This document shows positions 1 through 7,451 of a stretch of DNA of 64,000 nucleotides, one piece after another. Source of the DNA: Chitinophagales bacterium (GTDB taxonomy: Bacteria > Bacteroidota > Bacteroidia > Chitinophagales > UBA8649); the NCBI GenBank assembly GCA_020635995.1, contig JACJYS010000007.1:1-64000 (forward strand). The letters are read 5' to 3'. Both the position numbers and the translations under genes were made by a program. A model generated the notes under the pieces. The model worked only from the letters and a program-made list of their open reading frames with translations. It was not told the DNA's origin and searched no databases. Within the stretch, counting starts at the first letter, position 1. Each line of letters begins with the position of its first letter.

Positions 1-2
1 GT

Positions 3-248
3 GGTGGTATTGGTCCTTTTTCAGGTCAAGCAAGTGGAAATGACCCTGATGAAGATAATTTTAGATTAAAAGGAAAACAATACACAGCGTTAGAGGGTGG
101 CGGAAGTTTAGGGGAAGGCTACAAGGCGTTAAAATGGACGAAATTAAGTAAACTTACTAATGTAGAAATAGGCGGACAATATCAGTGGACAACTACCTAT
201 ACTTTTTGGAAAAATAAAGTAGCTAAACAAAATTCGTCTAATGAGTAG
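3..248 (+). CDS. C-terminal end of a probable Rhs-family protein (5' end outside window)
   Basis: An open frame enters from the window edge and stops at TAG 246-248, giving 81 codons rich in Gly, Lys and Thr (ending near KNKVAKQNSSNE). No YHPFGM or DPRLGR core is present in this piece, so the Rhs assignment rests on context: it is followed by an overlapping small membrane gene in the same arrangement as the two Rhs cassettes downstream. It is most likely the variable C-terminal (toxin) domain of an Rhs protein whose core lies upstream. The toxic activity, if any, is not recognisable. Confidence 0.55.
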   Translation, partial: GGIGPFSGQASGNDPDEDNFRLKGKQYTALEGGGSLGEGYKALKWTKLSKLTNVEIGGQYQWTTTYTFWKNKVAKQNSSNE

Positions 249-609
249 TGGAAAATTAGAGAAAGTAGGAGGGATTTTGTTTTTAAGTGCAATAGCTCTT
301 TTTGCAATATTTTTACTATTACAGCCAAGCGATGAATGTTTAAGTAAAAAATATATTCTCAATAAAGATTTACAAGGAGTTGTTGTAGAAAAATTTTACG
401 ATAATAAGCATAGCAATGTTGAGGTCATTAAAGTTAGAAATAATAATTATAATGTAAATTTCAATAGCTATTCGGAAAGATTACCATTGTTTAATTACAC
501 TCAAATAGGCGATAGCATATACAAGCCTAAAGGAGTATTGGAAATAAAATTGTTTAGAGGAGGTTTTGACACCACATTTGTTTTCAATTATGATTGTGAT
601 AAATGGTAA
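241..609 (+). CDS. Small membrane-anchored protein, candidate immunity partner of the upstream Rhs C-terminus
   Basis: 122 aa. An N-terminal hydrophobic segment (about residues 11-27) is followed by a short soluble domain rich in Asn, Lys and Tyr. The ATG overlaps the stop of the preceding frame by 8 bp (ATGAGTAG), which implies translational coupling. I do not recognise the family. A small gene overlapping the 3' end of an Rhs-type gene is the usual place for the cognate immunity gene, so that role is inferred from position. A strong hairpin terminator follows. Confidence 0.55.
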   Translation: MSSGKLEKVGGILFLSAIALFAIFLLLQPSDECLSKKYILNKDLQGVVVEKFYDNKHSNVEVIKVRNNNYNVNFNSYSERLPLFNYTQIGDSIYKPKGVLEIKLFRGGFDTTFVFNYDCDKW

Positions 610-645
610 AATAAAAAGTTATCAACACTACACTGAAACAAGCTA

Positions 646-682
646 AAACGCCCACCATTCGGGCGTTTGGCTCTCTTTTTTC
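646..682 (+). terminator. Intrinsic terminator after the first Rhs/partner pair
   Basis: Perfect 8-bp inverted repeat AAACGCCC / GGGCGTTT with a 7-nt loop (646-668), followed by a pyrimidine tract with TTTTTT. It lies 37 bp after the stop at 609. Confidence 0.75.
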
Positions 683-1010
683 ATTCTTTTTCTTTCCTTT
701 CCTTTTCCGTAGCTCCCACCCTGTAAAATCAGGCATTGGTGGCGGTGGGTGGGTTTGTTTTTGTTTTGTTTTTTTGCTTTGTTTAGGATCTTGTCTTGTG
801 GTGGTTCTTTAGTTGGTTTTGCCTTATTCCTTTTGTTCTTTTAGTGGTTTTGTAGTGCTTTTTTCTGCTACGCAGAAAAAAGAGAGAAAAAGGGGGGCTT
901 TTCCGCCATTGGCAGACAGGTTTTAAGTGTTTTGCCAACGGCAAAACACTTTTTTAGTTACTTATATAATTAAATACTATAATCATAGTATATAAATTCA
1001 ATTTCATCTA
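683..1010 (+). other. Non-coding stretch with two further perfect hairpins
   Basis: No convincing gene. The region is G/T-rich on the + strand (long runs of TTTG and TGGTT). A hairpin CTTTTTTCTGC / GCAGAAAAAAG (858-882) and a second with a 12-bp perfect stem AAGTGTTTTGCC / GGCAAAACACTT followed by TTTT (925-955) are present. The second looks like a functional terminator. The stretch separates the first pair from the next cassette leader. Confidence 0.5.
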
Positions 1011-1170
1011 TTTCCGTGCTGTCGGGTGTTTCCACCCGACACTTTTGAAATGTAAAACAGAAGCGGAATAAGCTCTAATAATTTTCCGTGCTGTCAGAAG
1101 CTACCTTCTATTTGATTGTAAAAACATCAAAAAAAATGCTTACATTTGGTTTAAACTTTAAGCAAGTTAC
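1011..1170 (+). repeat. Rhs cassette leader repeat, copy A
   Basis: This unit recurs before the cassettes starting at 3188, 4856 and 18601 (the last on the minus strand) and as a remnant at 17387-17531. It holds two hairpin modules that both begin TTCCGTGCTGTC: the first has stem GTCGGGTG / CACCCGAC, the second has a stem built on GTCAGAAG. A conserved AT-rich tract then leads to a -7-like box TACATTTG at 1141-1148, and the GTG start of the cassette follows 22 bp later. About 78 bp of the 5' part is nearly identical to the reverse strand of the 17.4-kb copy. Confidence 0.8.
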
Positions 1171-2208
1171 GTGCAAAATCAAGTAGCATATTATATAAAT
1201 TTAAGTGTAAAAAAATACCACCCGTTTGGCATGCCTATGCCAGGACGCTCCTTTAATAGCCATGATTATAGGTTCGGGTTTAATGGTATGGAGAAAGATG
1301 ATGAAGTTAGTGGAGATGGAAATCAGTACACGACCGAGTTTAGACAATATGACCCAAGATTGGGAAGGTGGACTAGTTTAGACCCATTGATGGCTCAGTT
1401 TCCTCATTTAAGTCCTTATGTGGCTTTTGCCAATAACCCTATTTATTATGTAGATCCATATGGACTTGCACCAAATCCAGGAGGTGATAATGTTGCAAAA
1501 CCATTTTGTGAAGACTGTAATAATGGAGATAATGTAAGTACACAGTCTCAAATGGAAGGACTTTTGGGATTTGATACTGATGATTTTGACTTCAAGTTGA
1601 CTCCTGTTGCAGACTCCAAGGATAAATATGATTTAACATTATATGACAAAGAAGGTAATCGCGTTGGAGCACTAACTAATTTTACAGTAAATGAAAAAAC
1701 AAATAAGTATATATTTAGTTATACTTTAGGTCAGGAAAATAGCGGAAAATCAATTACTAGTGACGCTTTAAGATTTTGGGGAACGTCTCAATCCTCAGAT
1801 ATCCCCCCTGGAACAGCGATAGTTCACTATGAAGGACCCTTTGAAAACCATTCAAGTAATAGTACTACAATTTTAATAATTTCTTCAATACAACTTAATG
1901 GTGGATATGCAAAAACCAACATGGCATTTGTCCCTTCAGATACAAAGGTAACAGGTGTACAAGTAAAACAGTGGCTAGTTGCAAATATTACCTATGTTAA
2001 TGAACAAATACAAAATAATCTTTTTAATCTTATTTCGTCTGAGATGCCTGAATATGGGAATAATCCTTTTGCATTAAAAGAGAGGAATGAGGATTTATAT
2101 AACAGTTACAAGAAGAAGGCTTCTAAAATGTTTTTTGAACCATTTCTCCAATATGGAATTGATGAATCATCCATGAGGTGGGATATTGGAGTTGGAAATA
2201 ATTTTTAA
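1171..2208 (+). CDS. Orphan Rhs C-terminal cassette with unknown variable domain
   Basis: 345 aa from a GTG start that lies just after the conserved leader repeat. Residues about 16-26 are the Bacteroidota Rhs block YHPFGMPMPGR, then YRFGFNGMEKD and DPRLGRWTSLDPL with the FANNPIYYVDPYG closing block near residue 95-110. After this the sequence is unlike the other cassettes: a variable domain of about 230 aa with no family I recognise and no obvious catalytic motif. The protein lacks a signal peptide and the long YD-repeat shell of full Rhs proteins, so it is a displaced C-terminal module. A lipoprotein gene follows 6 bp downstream as the likely partner. Confidence 0.75.
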   Translation: MQNQVAYYINLSVKKYHPFGMPMPGRSFNSHDYRFGFNGMEKDDEVSGDGNQYTTEFRQYDPRLGRWTSLDPLMAQFPHLSPYVAFANNPIYYVDPYGLAPNPGGDNVAKPFCEDCNNGDNVSTQSQMEGLLGFDTDDFDFKLTPVADSKDKYDLTLYDKEGNRVGALTNFTVNEKTNKYIFSYTLGQENSGKSITSDALRFWGTSQSSDIPPGTAIVHYEGPFENHSSNSTTILIISSIQLNGGYAKTNMAFVPSDTKVTGVQVKQWLVANITYVNEQIQNNLFNLISSEMPEYGNNPFALKERNEDLYNSYKKKASKMFFEPFLQYGIDESSMRWDIGVGNNF

Positions 2209-2214
2209 TTTATT

Positions 2215-2937
2215 ATGAGATATACTTTATATTTTATCATTGTTTTTTTGATTTCAGGGTGTTCACATGATAACACACTTGTAGGCTATTGGGAATCAAG
2301 CACAGGTAACTCAATTCATTTTACGAAAGATAACAGGGTATTCATTAATGAAAAGTATTGTATGCAATACTCAGTTTCAGGAGACTCTCTATTTTTTTAT
2401 AGGAGTGATTTAGAGTGTATGTATTTTGAACTAATCAAGCATAAAGAAGAAGACCAATTAAAATTGATAATTAATGATAATAATCAATATTTAACTCAGA
2501 TTTTAGATAGGGATTATCATTTAATTGATAAAAACAAAATTATAGAAGATACTTTGTGTGAAACAATTAATGTTTCAACTAAGAAGGAGACACGGGGGGG
2601 GATTGAATCAGGAATATATGCAATAGAGGGTTCTAAGAATCACTACTTTTTTGAAATAAAAGACTCTAATCTATTAAAGTATGAAGGTAATAATACTATC
2701 TACAACTTAGTTAGTATGGAAGGGGGGGCATTCAAAATTGTAATTTTTTGTGATGAAGAAGTAAACCAAAATACTACAGAAGAAAATTTTCTGTTTACAA
2801 TGGATTATCTTCAAAGATTAATTGATACTCAAAAACAATTTTTAATTCAACAAGAGGATGGATTGTATTATATGGATATTGTGGTTGGAGATACTTTTAA
2901 AGTATTTAAGACTGTACTACTGGATACTGTAAAATGA
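2215..2937 (+). CDS. Lipoprotein, candidate immunity partner of the 1171-2208 cassette
   Basis: 240 aa. The N-terminus is a lipoprotein signal (short charged start, hydrophobic run FIIVFLIS, lipobox ISGC with Cys at about residue 16), which predicts a periplasmic or outer-membrane anchored protein. The mature part begins with GYWES and a beta-rich stretch reminiscent of small lipocalin-like 'copper resistance NlpE/META' lipoproteins, but no family assignment is safe. Position 6 bp after an Rhs C-terminal module suggests an immunity role. A lipoprotein would protect against a toxin acting in, or entering through, the periplasm; that is inference. Confidence 0.55.
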   Translation: MRYTLYFIIVFLISGCSHDNTLVGYWESSTGNSIHFTKDNRVFINEKYCMQYSVSGDSLFFYRSDLECMYFELIKHKEEDQLKLIINDNNQYLTQILDRDYHLIDKNKIIEDTLCETINVSTKKETRGGIESGIYAIEGSKNHYFFEIKDSNLLKYEGNNTIYNLVSMEGGAFKIVIFCDEEVNQNTTEENFLFTMDYLQRLIDTQKQFLIQQEDGLYYMDIVVGDTFKVFKTVLLDTVK

Positions 2938-2944
2938 ATGTTTT

Positions 2945-3187
2945 CCCCAATGCTGGTGCGAGCTTGTAGCTCGTACTAATAGAAAGTAATTTTCCCCATG
3001 GTCGGCATCCGTGCCGTACCATAAACTAGTAAAGAACAGAGGCGGAAGTAATCTAATAAATTTTATAAACCTAGGGTTTTATAAAAAAGAGGGTTTTTCC
3101 GTGCTGTCAGAAACTACCTTCTGACATTTTAATGTATGAAACATCAAAAATATTCCTTACATTTGGTTTAAACTTTAAGCAAGTTAA
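2945..3187 (+). repeat. Rhs cassette leader repeat, copy B
   Basis: This copy carries three hairpins: one built on GTGCGAGCT / AGCTCGTAC (about 2953-2978), one on GGTCGGCA / TGCCGTACC (about 3000-3020), and the CCGTGCTGTCAGAA.. / ..TTCTGAC module (about 3100-3126). GCGGAAGTAATCTAATAA is shared with the 18.7-kb copy. The conserved AT tract and the -7-like box TACATTTG (3158-3165) precede the GTG at 3188. Compared with copy A the first hairpin has different arms at the same relative place. Confidence 0.75.
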
Positions 3188-4273
3188 GTGCAAAATCAAG
3201 CCACATATTATACAAATATAAGTGCAAAAAAATACCACCCATTTGGTATGACTATGCCAGGACGACACAAACTTGCTCAAAGTAGTGATGATTATAGGTT
3301 CGGGTTTAATGGGATGGAGAAAGATGGGGAGGCATGGAGTGGTGATGCAGGTAATCAGTTAGACTTTGGCGATAGGATTTATGATAGTAGGTTGGGGAGG
3401 TTTCTTTCAACTGATGCATGGGAGTACAAATACCCCTCCCATAGTACATATAACGCATTTATGGGTAATCCTATTGTTAATATTGACCCAACTGGTAATG
3501 GAGCAGAAACGACCGTTAAAACAGACGAAAATGGAGATGAATACGCGGAAATAAGTTCTACAATATATGTTTATACAGACCAAGAAGGCGTAGATATTGA
3601 AAATTTTGCTCACACATTAGAAACATCATTAAACGCCCAATTTAATTATACAGGACAATACAGTAAAACAGATGGTAATGGTGATGCTATAACTCCTCAA
3701 GTAAAAGTACAAGGTAAAGGTAAAATGGATGCTGTTTTTAATATTAATGTAGTACCATTGTCAAGTGTAGATGAAGCTCAAAGTAAAGCAAATGCAAACA
3801 CAAATAAAGCCAATAATTTTTTCTTTGTGGATAAAGAATCAACAAGTAAAGAGAACTTTCAAAGTTCAGCAAAAGGAGGCAATGCAGGATTTTTCAGTTA
3901 TTACGCACATGAAAAAGTGTGGGCACATGAATTTCTTCATGTTTTAGGGCATACTAATACTGCTGGAAAAATGGGAGGACATAATGACACTGATTTTAAT
4001 AATAGAGATAATAATTATTCAATAATGATTATGGACCCGACTAAGTTTAATAATACTTTTGTTAATTGGAAAGATGATTTATGGAGAATGAATGGAGCAA
4101 AGTCACTGCCAACTAATAAACCGTTTGGTGCTCCAATGACAAATAACATATATAATTCTCAGACAATTGAGGAATACGTGAATGGGAATAGACCATTTTC
4201 TGAAGGTATTATACCAATTAATAGGAATTTATTTAACAAATATGGCAATACTTGGAATGTATTTAAAGAGTAG
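3188..4273 (+). CDS. Orphan Rhs C-terminal cassette with a zinc metallopeptidase domain
   Basis: 361 aa from GTG after leader copy B. Rhs blocks are YHPFGMTMPGR, YRFGFNGMEKDGEAWSGDAG and IYDSRLGRFLSTDAWE, then FMGNPIVNIDPTGNG near residue 100. The variable domain contains WAHEFLHVLGH with the zinc-binding HEFLH at residues 247-251. About 30 residues later SIMIMDP is a good candidate for a Met-turn, as in metzincins; the usual third His at position 11 of the motif is Asn here, so the third ligand would be a later His or Asp. Likely a proteolytic toxin tip; the target is unknown. The next gene overlaps its 3' end. Confidence 0.75.
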   Translation: MQNQATYYTNISAKKYHPFGMTMPGRHKLAQSSDDYRFGFNGMEKDGEAWSGDAGNQLDFGDRIYDSRLGRFLSTDAWEYKYPSHSTYNAFMGNPIVNIDPTGNGAETTVKTDENGDEYAEISSTIYVYTDQEGVDIENFAHTLETSLNAQFNYTGQYSKTDGNGDAITPQVKVQGKGKMDAVFNINVVPLSSVDEAQSKANANTNKANNFFFVDKESTSKENFQSSAKGGNAGFFSYYAHEKVWAHEFLHVLGHTNTAGKMGGHNDTDFNNRDNNYSIMIMDPTKFNNTFVNWKDDLWRMNGAKSLPTNKPFGAPMTNNIYNSQTIEEYVNGNRPFSEGIIPINRNLFNKYGNTWNVFKE

Positions 4274-4703
4274 TTTTTATTGTTTATTTTTTATCTTGAC
4301 ATTATTCAAAATTGGATTTTCTCAATCTTTGAATCCAGTAGACATAGTGATTAATGTAGATGGCAAAGTTTATAATAGATTGGATACAACAATAAGATTT
4401 AAAAGGAAAAAATTTCGACATATTGAATTTAGAGTATTAGATGAAAGGTATAAAATTGTTGCATTTTATATGCGAAGTGAACCTGATCTAGGAGCAGGAG
4501 ATATGATAGCTTCCGTCCTTATAATTGGAAATAGAATTGATAAGAAATTTTCCAAGATTTTTAAAAAGCGACACTATGGAGTACTTAAAACGAGTAAAGG
4601 ATTACAAGTTATAAAATTTTATGTGCTTGATCAACTCACTTCTGAAATTATTATTCCTAATTATGGTATGGTTATTAGATGGAGAGGTACTGTATCAGAT
4701 TAG
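4257..4703 (+). CDS. Secreted small protein, candidate inhibitor of the metallopeptidase cassette
   Basis: 148 aa from the ATG at 4257, which overlaps the upstream stop by 17 bp. An upstream in-frame ATG at 4182 exists but would place 25 extra residues before a clear signal peptide (MYLKSSFYCLFFILTLFKIG, cleavage after FSQ), so 4257 is preferred. The mature protein is about 125 aa, basic and beta-rich, of no family I recognise. Secretion to the periplasm would suit neutralising an incoming protease. Function is inferred from position only. Confidence 0.6.
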   Translation: MYLKSSFYCLFFILTLFKIGFSQSLNPVDIVINVDGKVYNRLDTTIRFKRKKFRHIEFRVLDERYKIVAFYMRSEPDLGAGDMIASVLIIGNRIDKKFSKIFKKRHYGVLKTSKGLQVIKFYVLDQLTSEIIIPNYGMVIRWRGTVSD

Positions 4704-4738
4704 GTCATGGGATGGACAGTGTAAAAGCAATTTCCCCC

Positions 4739-4772
4739 CAGCAGAGTCTCTCAAAGAGGACTCTGCTGTTTT
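4739..4772 (+). terminator. Intrinsic terminator-like hairpin
   Basis: CAGCAGAGTC / GACTCTGCTG form a perfect 10-bp stem (4739-4748 with 4759-4768) with a 10-nt loop, followed by TTTT. It lies 35 bp after the stop of the second cassette's partner gene. Confidence 0.7.
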
Positions 4773-4775
4773 GAG

Positions 4776-4855
4776 TATGCTGTCAAAAGCTACCTACTGA
4801 CAATCTGTTTACAAAAATATTTCCTACATTTGGTTAATAAATTTGGCTAAAATAA
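4776..4855 (+). repeat. Rhs cassette leader repeat, copy C (degenerate)
   Basis: A shorter, more diverged copy: TGCTGTCAAAAGCTACCTACTGAC hairpin module, TTTACAAAAATATTTCCTACATTTGG with the -7-like box, and AAATAAGTGCAAT before the stub frame. It marks the distal end of the left array. Confidence 0.7.
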
Positions 4856-4969
4856 GTGCAATATCAAGCTATATATAATACAAATTTAAGTGCAAAAAAC
4901 TACCATCCATTTGGTATTTACCATTGTAAAACACAAAATAGATTAGACTATTTTGTGTTGGTATTATAA
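4856..4969 (+). pseudogene. Empty Rhs cassette stub
   Basis: A 37-codon frame from GTG (VQYQAIYNTNLSAKNYHPFG, then unrelated residues) reproduces only the first 20 residues of the cassette core and then runs into the terminator of the opposing gene. The match to the other cassettes ends exactly after CATCCATTTGGTAT (about 4917), so the rest of the cassette has been lost and the junction lies against the 3' flank of the serine hydrolase gene. Confidence 0.75.
4925..4959 (-). terminator. Intrinsic terminator of the serA-serine hydrolase operon
   Basis: Perfect 12-bp stem AACACAAAATAG / CTATTTTGTGTT (4930-4941 with 4948-4959), loop of 6. On the minus strand the stem is followed by TTTT. It lies 5 bp beyond the stop at 4964. 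Confidence 0.8.
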
Positions 4970-6085
4970 CTTTTGAGCTATATTTCTTAAAATACTTTCC
5001 CAGTTTATCTCTTTGTCAAAATCTCTTTTTCCCAAACGGATAATTATTAAATCTTTAAGTGGATTAATGTAAATAAACTGTCCATTAAAACCTTGTGCCG
5101 TGTAGTCGCCTTTCCCGTCTGTAGAAGGAAACCAATGTCTATAAAAAGTAAAGGCTTTGTTGTTGGGGTTTTTACCTTTGTATTCTGTTACAAAACTAAC
5201 CCAGCCTTTAGGCAAAATCTGTTTGCCATTCCATACGCCATCATTTAAGTATAGCTGAGCAAATTTTGCAAAATCTTTAGCTTTGGCGTTTAAACAGCAG
5301 TAGCCTCTTATTAAATCATCTTTTTTGTAGGTGTTCCAAAAAGCTTCTGTAGCACCTATTTTATTCCATATTTTTTCGTAAAAATATTCTGTTATGGGTC
5401 TGCCAATTACTCTTTTTAAAATTAAGGCAACTAATTCGGCATCCGTTTGATTGTATCTGGGTGTTCCGCCCGGTGCTTTTTCTATTTTTATAGTTTTCAT
5501 AAACCTATAAAAATTATTGCCATAATATGTTCTGGCTAAATCGCCAAAAAGAGCCGCATTTTTTCCTCTTATTTTTATGCCGGAGTTCATTTCAAACACA
5601 TTTTGAAAAGTAATATTGGCAAAAGCACTATCGTTGTTTAAAAGCTCCGGTATATATTGAGTTATAGGAGCGGTATAGTTTAGCAAACCTTCATCTATAG
5701 CAATGCCTACAATAGAAGCTATGGCACTTTTACTTACTGAAAAAGCTAAGTTTTTGCTGGCCTCATTATAATTTCCGTAGTATTTTTCAGCCTTAATTTC
5801 TTTGTTTTGTACTATAAGAAAACCGTTGGTTTTTGAATATTTTAGTAAAGAATCTAATGAACTTTCAGCACCATTTCTAAAATGAACTGTTAAATTATTT
5901 AGGTCAATTGGAGTTTTAGCGTACTTCCACACAAATTCATTTTCCGATTTAGCAATATCTTGTTTGGGAAACTTATTGCCGTCTTTATGGTCGGGGCGAA
6001 AGTAAGTAAATGACCGTACGAAATGGCAAGAGGGTAAAAGGATAATTAAAAGTAGGAGTGTAACTAAAAGTGTTTTTTTATTCAT
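4964..6085 (-). CDS. Beta-lactamase-family serine hydrolase, lipoprotein
   Basis: 373 aa. A lipoprotein signal ends in lipobox LLPSC (Cys about residue 20). The class C beta-lactamase / penicillin-binding fold is shown by the SxxK motif in FSVSKSAIASIVG and the YxN-like YNQTDAEL; a small-residue triad near the C-terminus (GFNGQFIYINP) is consistent. Such proteins act as esterases, D-amino-acid peptidases or carboxypeptidases; the substrate cannot be read here. The start codon overlaps the serA stop by one base (TAATG), so the two are co-transcribed and coupled. Confidence 0.85.
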   Translation of the reverse strand: MNKKTLLVTLLLLIILLPSCHFVRSFTYFRPDHKDGNKFPKQDIAKSENEFVWKYAKTPIDLNNLTVHFRNGAESSLDSLLKYSKTNGFLIVQNKEIKAEKYYGNYNEASKNLAFSVSKSAIASIVGIAIDEGLLNYTAPITQYIPELLNNDSAFANITFQNVFEMNSGIKIRGKNAALFGDLARTYYGNNFYRFMKTIKIEKAPGGTPRYNQTDAELVALILKRVIGRPITEYFYEKIWNKIGATEAFWNTYKKDDLIRGYCCLNAKAKDFAKFAQLYLNDGVWNGKQILPKGWVSFVTEYKGKNPNNKAFTFYRHWFPSTDGKGDYTAQGFNGQFIYINPLKDLIIIRLGKRDFDKEINWESILRNIAQKL

Positions 6086-7317
6086 TAATATAGTATTCTT
6101 GCGTTTATAGTATTAGGTATGCTTTTTAGCTCAGTAAGTGTTTCTTCGCTTGTTTTTTTGCTCACATCTAAAACCACATAGCCTACTGTAGCATTGGTAC
6201 TTAAATATTGACCTAATATATTAACTTCTAATTTTGAAATTCTATTGTTAATTTCGCTAAGTACGCCCGGTACATTTTTGTGTATGTGTAAAATTCTATG
6301 AGAATCAGCAACTTTTGGCAAACTTAATTCCGGCAATGAGTGAGAACCTAATGTAGAGCCTGTTTCTATATATTTTATCAATTTAGACGATACATCTAAA
6401 CCTATGTTCCATTGTGCCTCTTCGGTACTACCACCTATATGTGGTGTTAAAATAACATTAGGTAGATTTTGCAAAGGACTTTCAAATTTATCGCCCACTA
6501 TTTTGGGTTCTACAGGAAAAACATCTATAGCCGCACCCGATAGTTTGCCACTTAAAATAGATTCTTTTACGGCATCTAAATCAACTACATTCCCTCTACT
6601 CATATTTATTAGATGCTGCCCTTTTCTAAATCTTTTTATTATTTTTTCATCAAATAGATTAACCGTTTCGGGTGTGGCAGGCACGTGCAAGCTTACAATA
6701 TCGCATTTGTCTATTATTTCTTCTATAGTGCCCAGTGTGTTGGCATTGCCTAAAGGCAGTTTACTTTCTATATCATAATAATATACTTCTAAACCCAGAG
6801 ATTCTGCCAATACAGAAACTTGAGAACCTATGTGTCCATAGCCAATAATGCCCAATTTCTTTCCTCTTACTTCGTGTGCATTTTCACTTTCTTTTTTCCA
6901 CAATCCTTTGTGTGCCGCTTCGTTTTTTTCGGGTATTCTTCTTACCAACATAATTATGCTGGCTATAACCAGTTCTGCCACAGAACGAGTATTGCTAAAA
7001 GGAGCATTAAATACGGCTACACCATTTTTAGTGGCGGCTTCTAAATCTACTTGGTTGGTGCCAATACAAAAACAACCTACACTCATTAGCTTATCTGCTT
7101 TGTTTAGCACATTTGCGGTTAGTTGTGTTTTGCTTCTAATGCCCAAAATTCTAACATCTTCCAATTTCTCTAAAAGTTCTTCTTCGCTATAAGCACCCGT
7201 TGCGGTTTCTATATTGGTATATCCCGCTTTTTTTAATTCGTCAATAGCAGAAGGGCTAATACTTTCAAGCAGTAAAACTTTAATTTTATCTTTAGGGAAA
7301 GATGTATTTTCAGACAT
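6085..7317 (-). CDS. serA: D-3-phosphoglycerate dehydrogenase
   Basis: 410 aa, the same length as the short ACT-containing SerA of E. coli. Catalyses oxidation of 3-phosphoglycerate, the first step of serine synthesis. The NAD-binding motif GYGHIGS lies near residue 160, the catalytic region TPHIGGSTEEAQ near 292, and the C-terminal ACT domain from about 335 (HKNVPGVLSEINNRI), which binds serine for feedback inhibition. GIRSKTQLT holds the substrate-binding Arg. It leads an operon with the serine hydrolase gene. Serine made here feeds the cysE-cysK pathway coded at 39-41 kb. Confidence 0.95.
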   Translation of the reverse strand: MSENTSFPKDKIKVLLLESISPSAIDELKKAGYTNIETATGAYSEEELLEKLEDVRILGIRSKTQLTANVLNKADKLMSVGCFCIGTNQVDLEAATKNGVAVFNAPFSNTRSVAELVIASIIMLVRRIPEKNEAAHKGLWKKESENAHEVRGKKLGIIGYGHIGSQVSVLAESLGLEVYYYDIESKLPLGNANTLGTIEEIIDKCDIVSLHVPATPETVNLFDEKIIKRFRKGQHLINMSRGNVVDLDAVKESILSGKLSGAAIDVFPVEPKIVGDKFESPLQNLPNVILTPHIGGSTEEAQWNIGLDVSSKLIKYIETGSTLGSHSLPELSLPKVADSHRILHIHKNVPGVLSEINNRISKLEVNILGQYLSTNATVGYVVLDVSKKTSEETLTELKSIPNTINARILY

Positions 7318-7346
7318 ATTTTTTAGTGAATTTTTGCTAACGAGTG

Positions 7347-7377
7347 CAAAGATGCATAACTGCTTTCCATTTTTAAA
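7347..7377 (-). promoter_or_regulatory. Candidate promoter of serA
   Basis: Minus-strand CATCTTTG (7354-7347) matches the -7 box TAnnTTTG at all but one base, with TTTA at the -33 position 19 bp upstream. Transcription would start about 20 bp before the serA ATG. Confidence 0.45.
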
Positions 7378-7396
7378 ATAATATGAGAATAAGTTA

Positions 7397-7428
7397 TAAA
7401 AAAAGAGCTCCGAAATTTTCGGAGCTCT
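7397..7428 (-). terminator. Intrinsic terminator after the OmpA-family gene
   Basis: A 12-bp stem AGAGCTCCGAAA / TTTCGGAGCTCT (7404-7428) followed on the minus strand by a run of T. It lies 24 bp past the stop at 7452. Confidence 0.8.
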
Positions 7429-7451
7429 AAAAATATTAATTGATATGCTTA

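Noticed and set aside
4182..4256. Longer start for the metallopeptidase partner
   Set aside because: It would put 25 residues before a clear signal peptide and lie deep in the upstream gene.
6404..7192. Plus-strand open frames of 74-124 codons across serA
   Set aside because: They are mirror frames of a strongly conserved gene, with no start signals or recognisable products.
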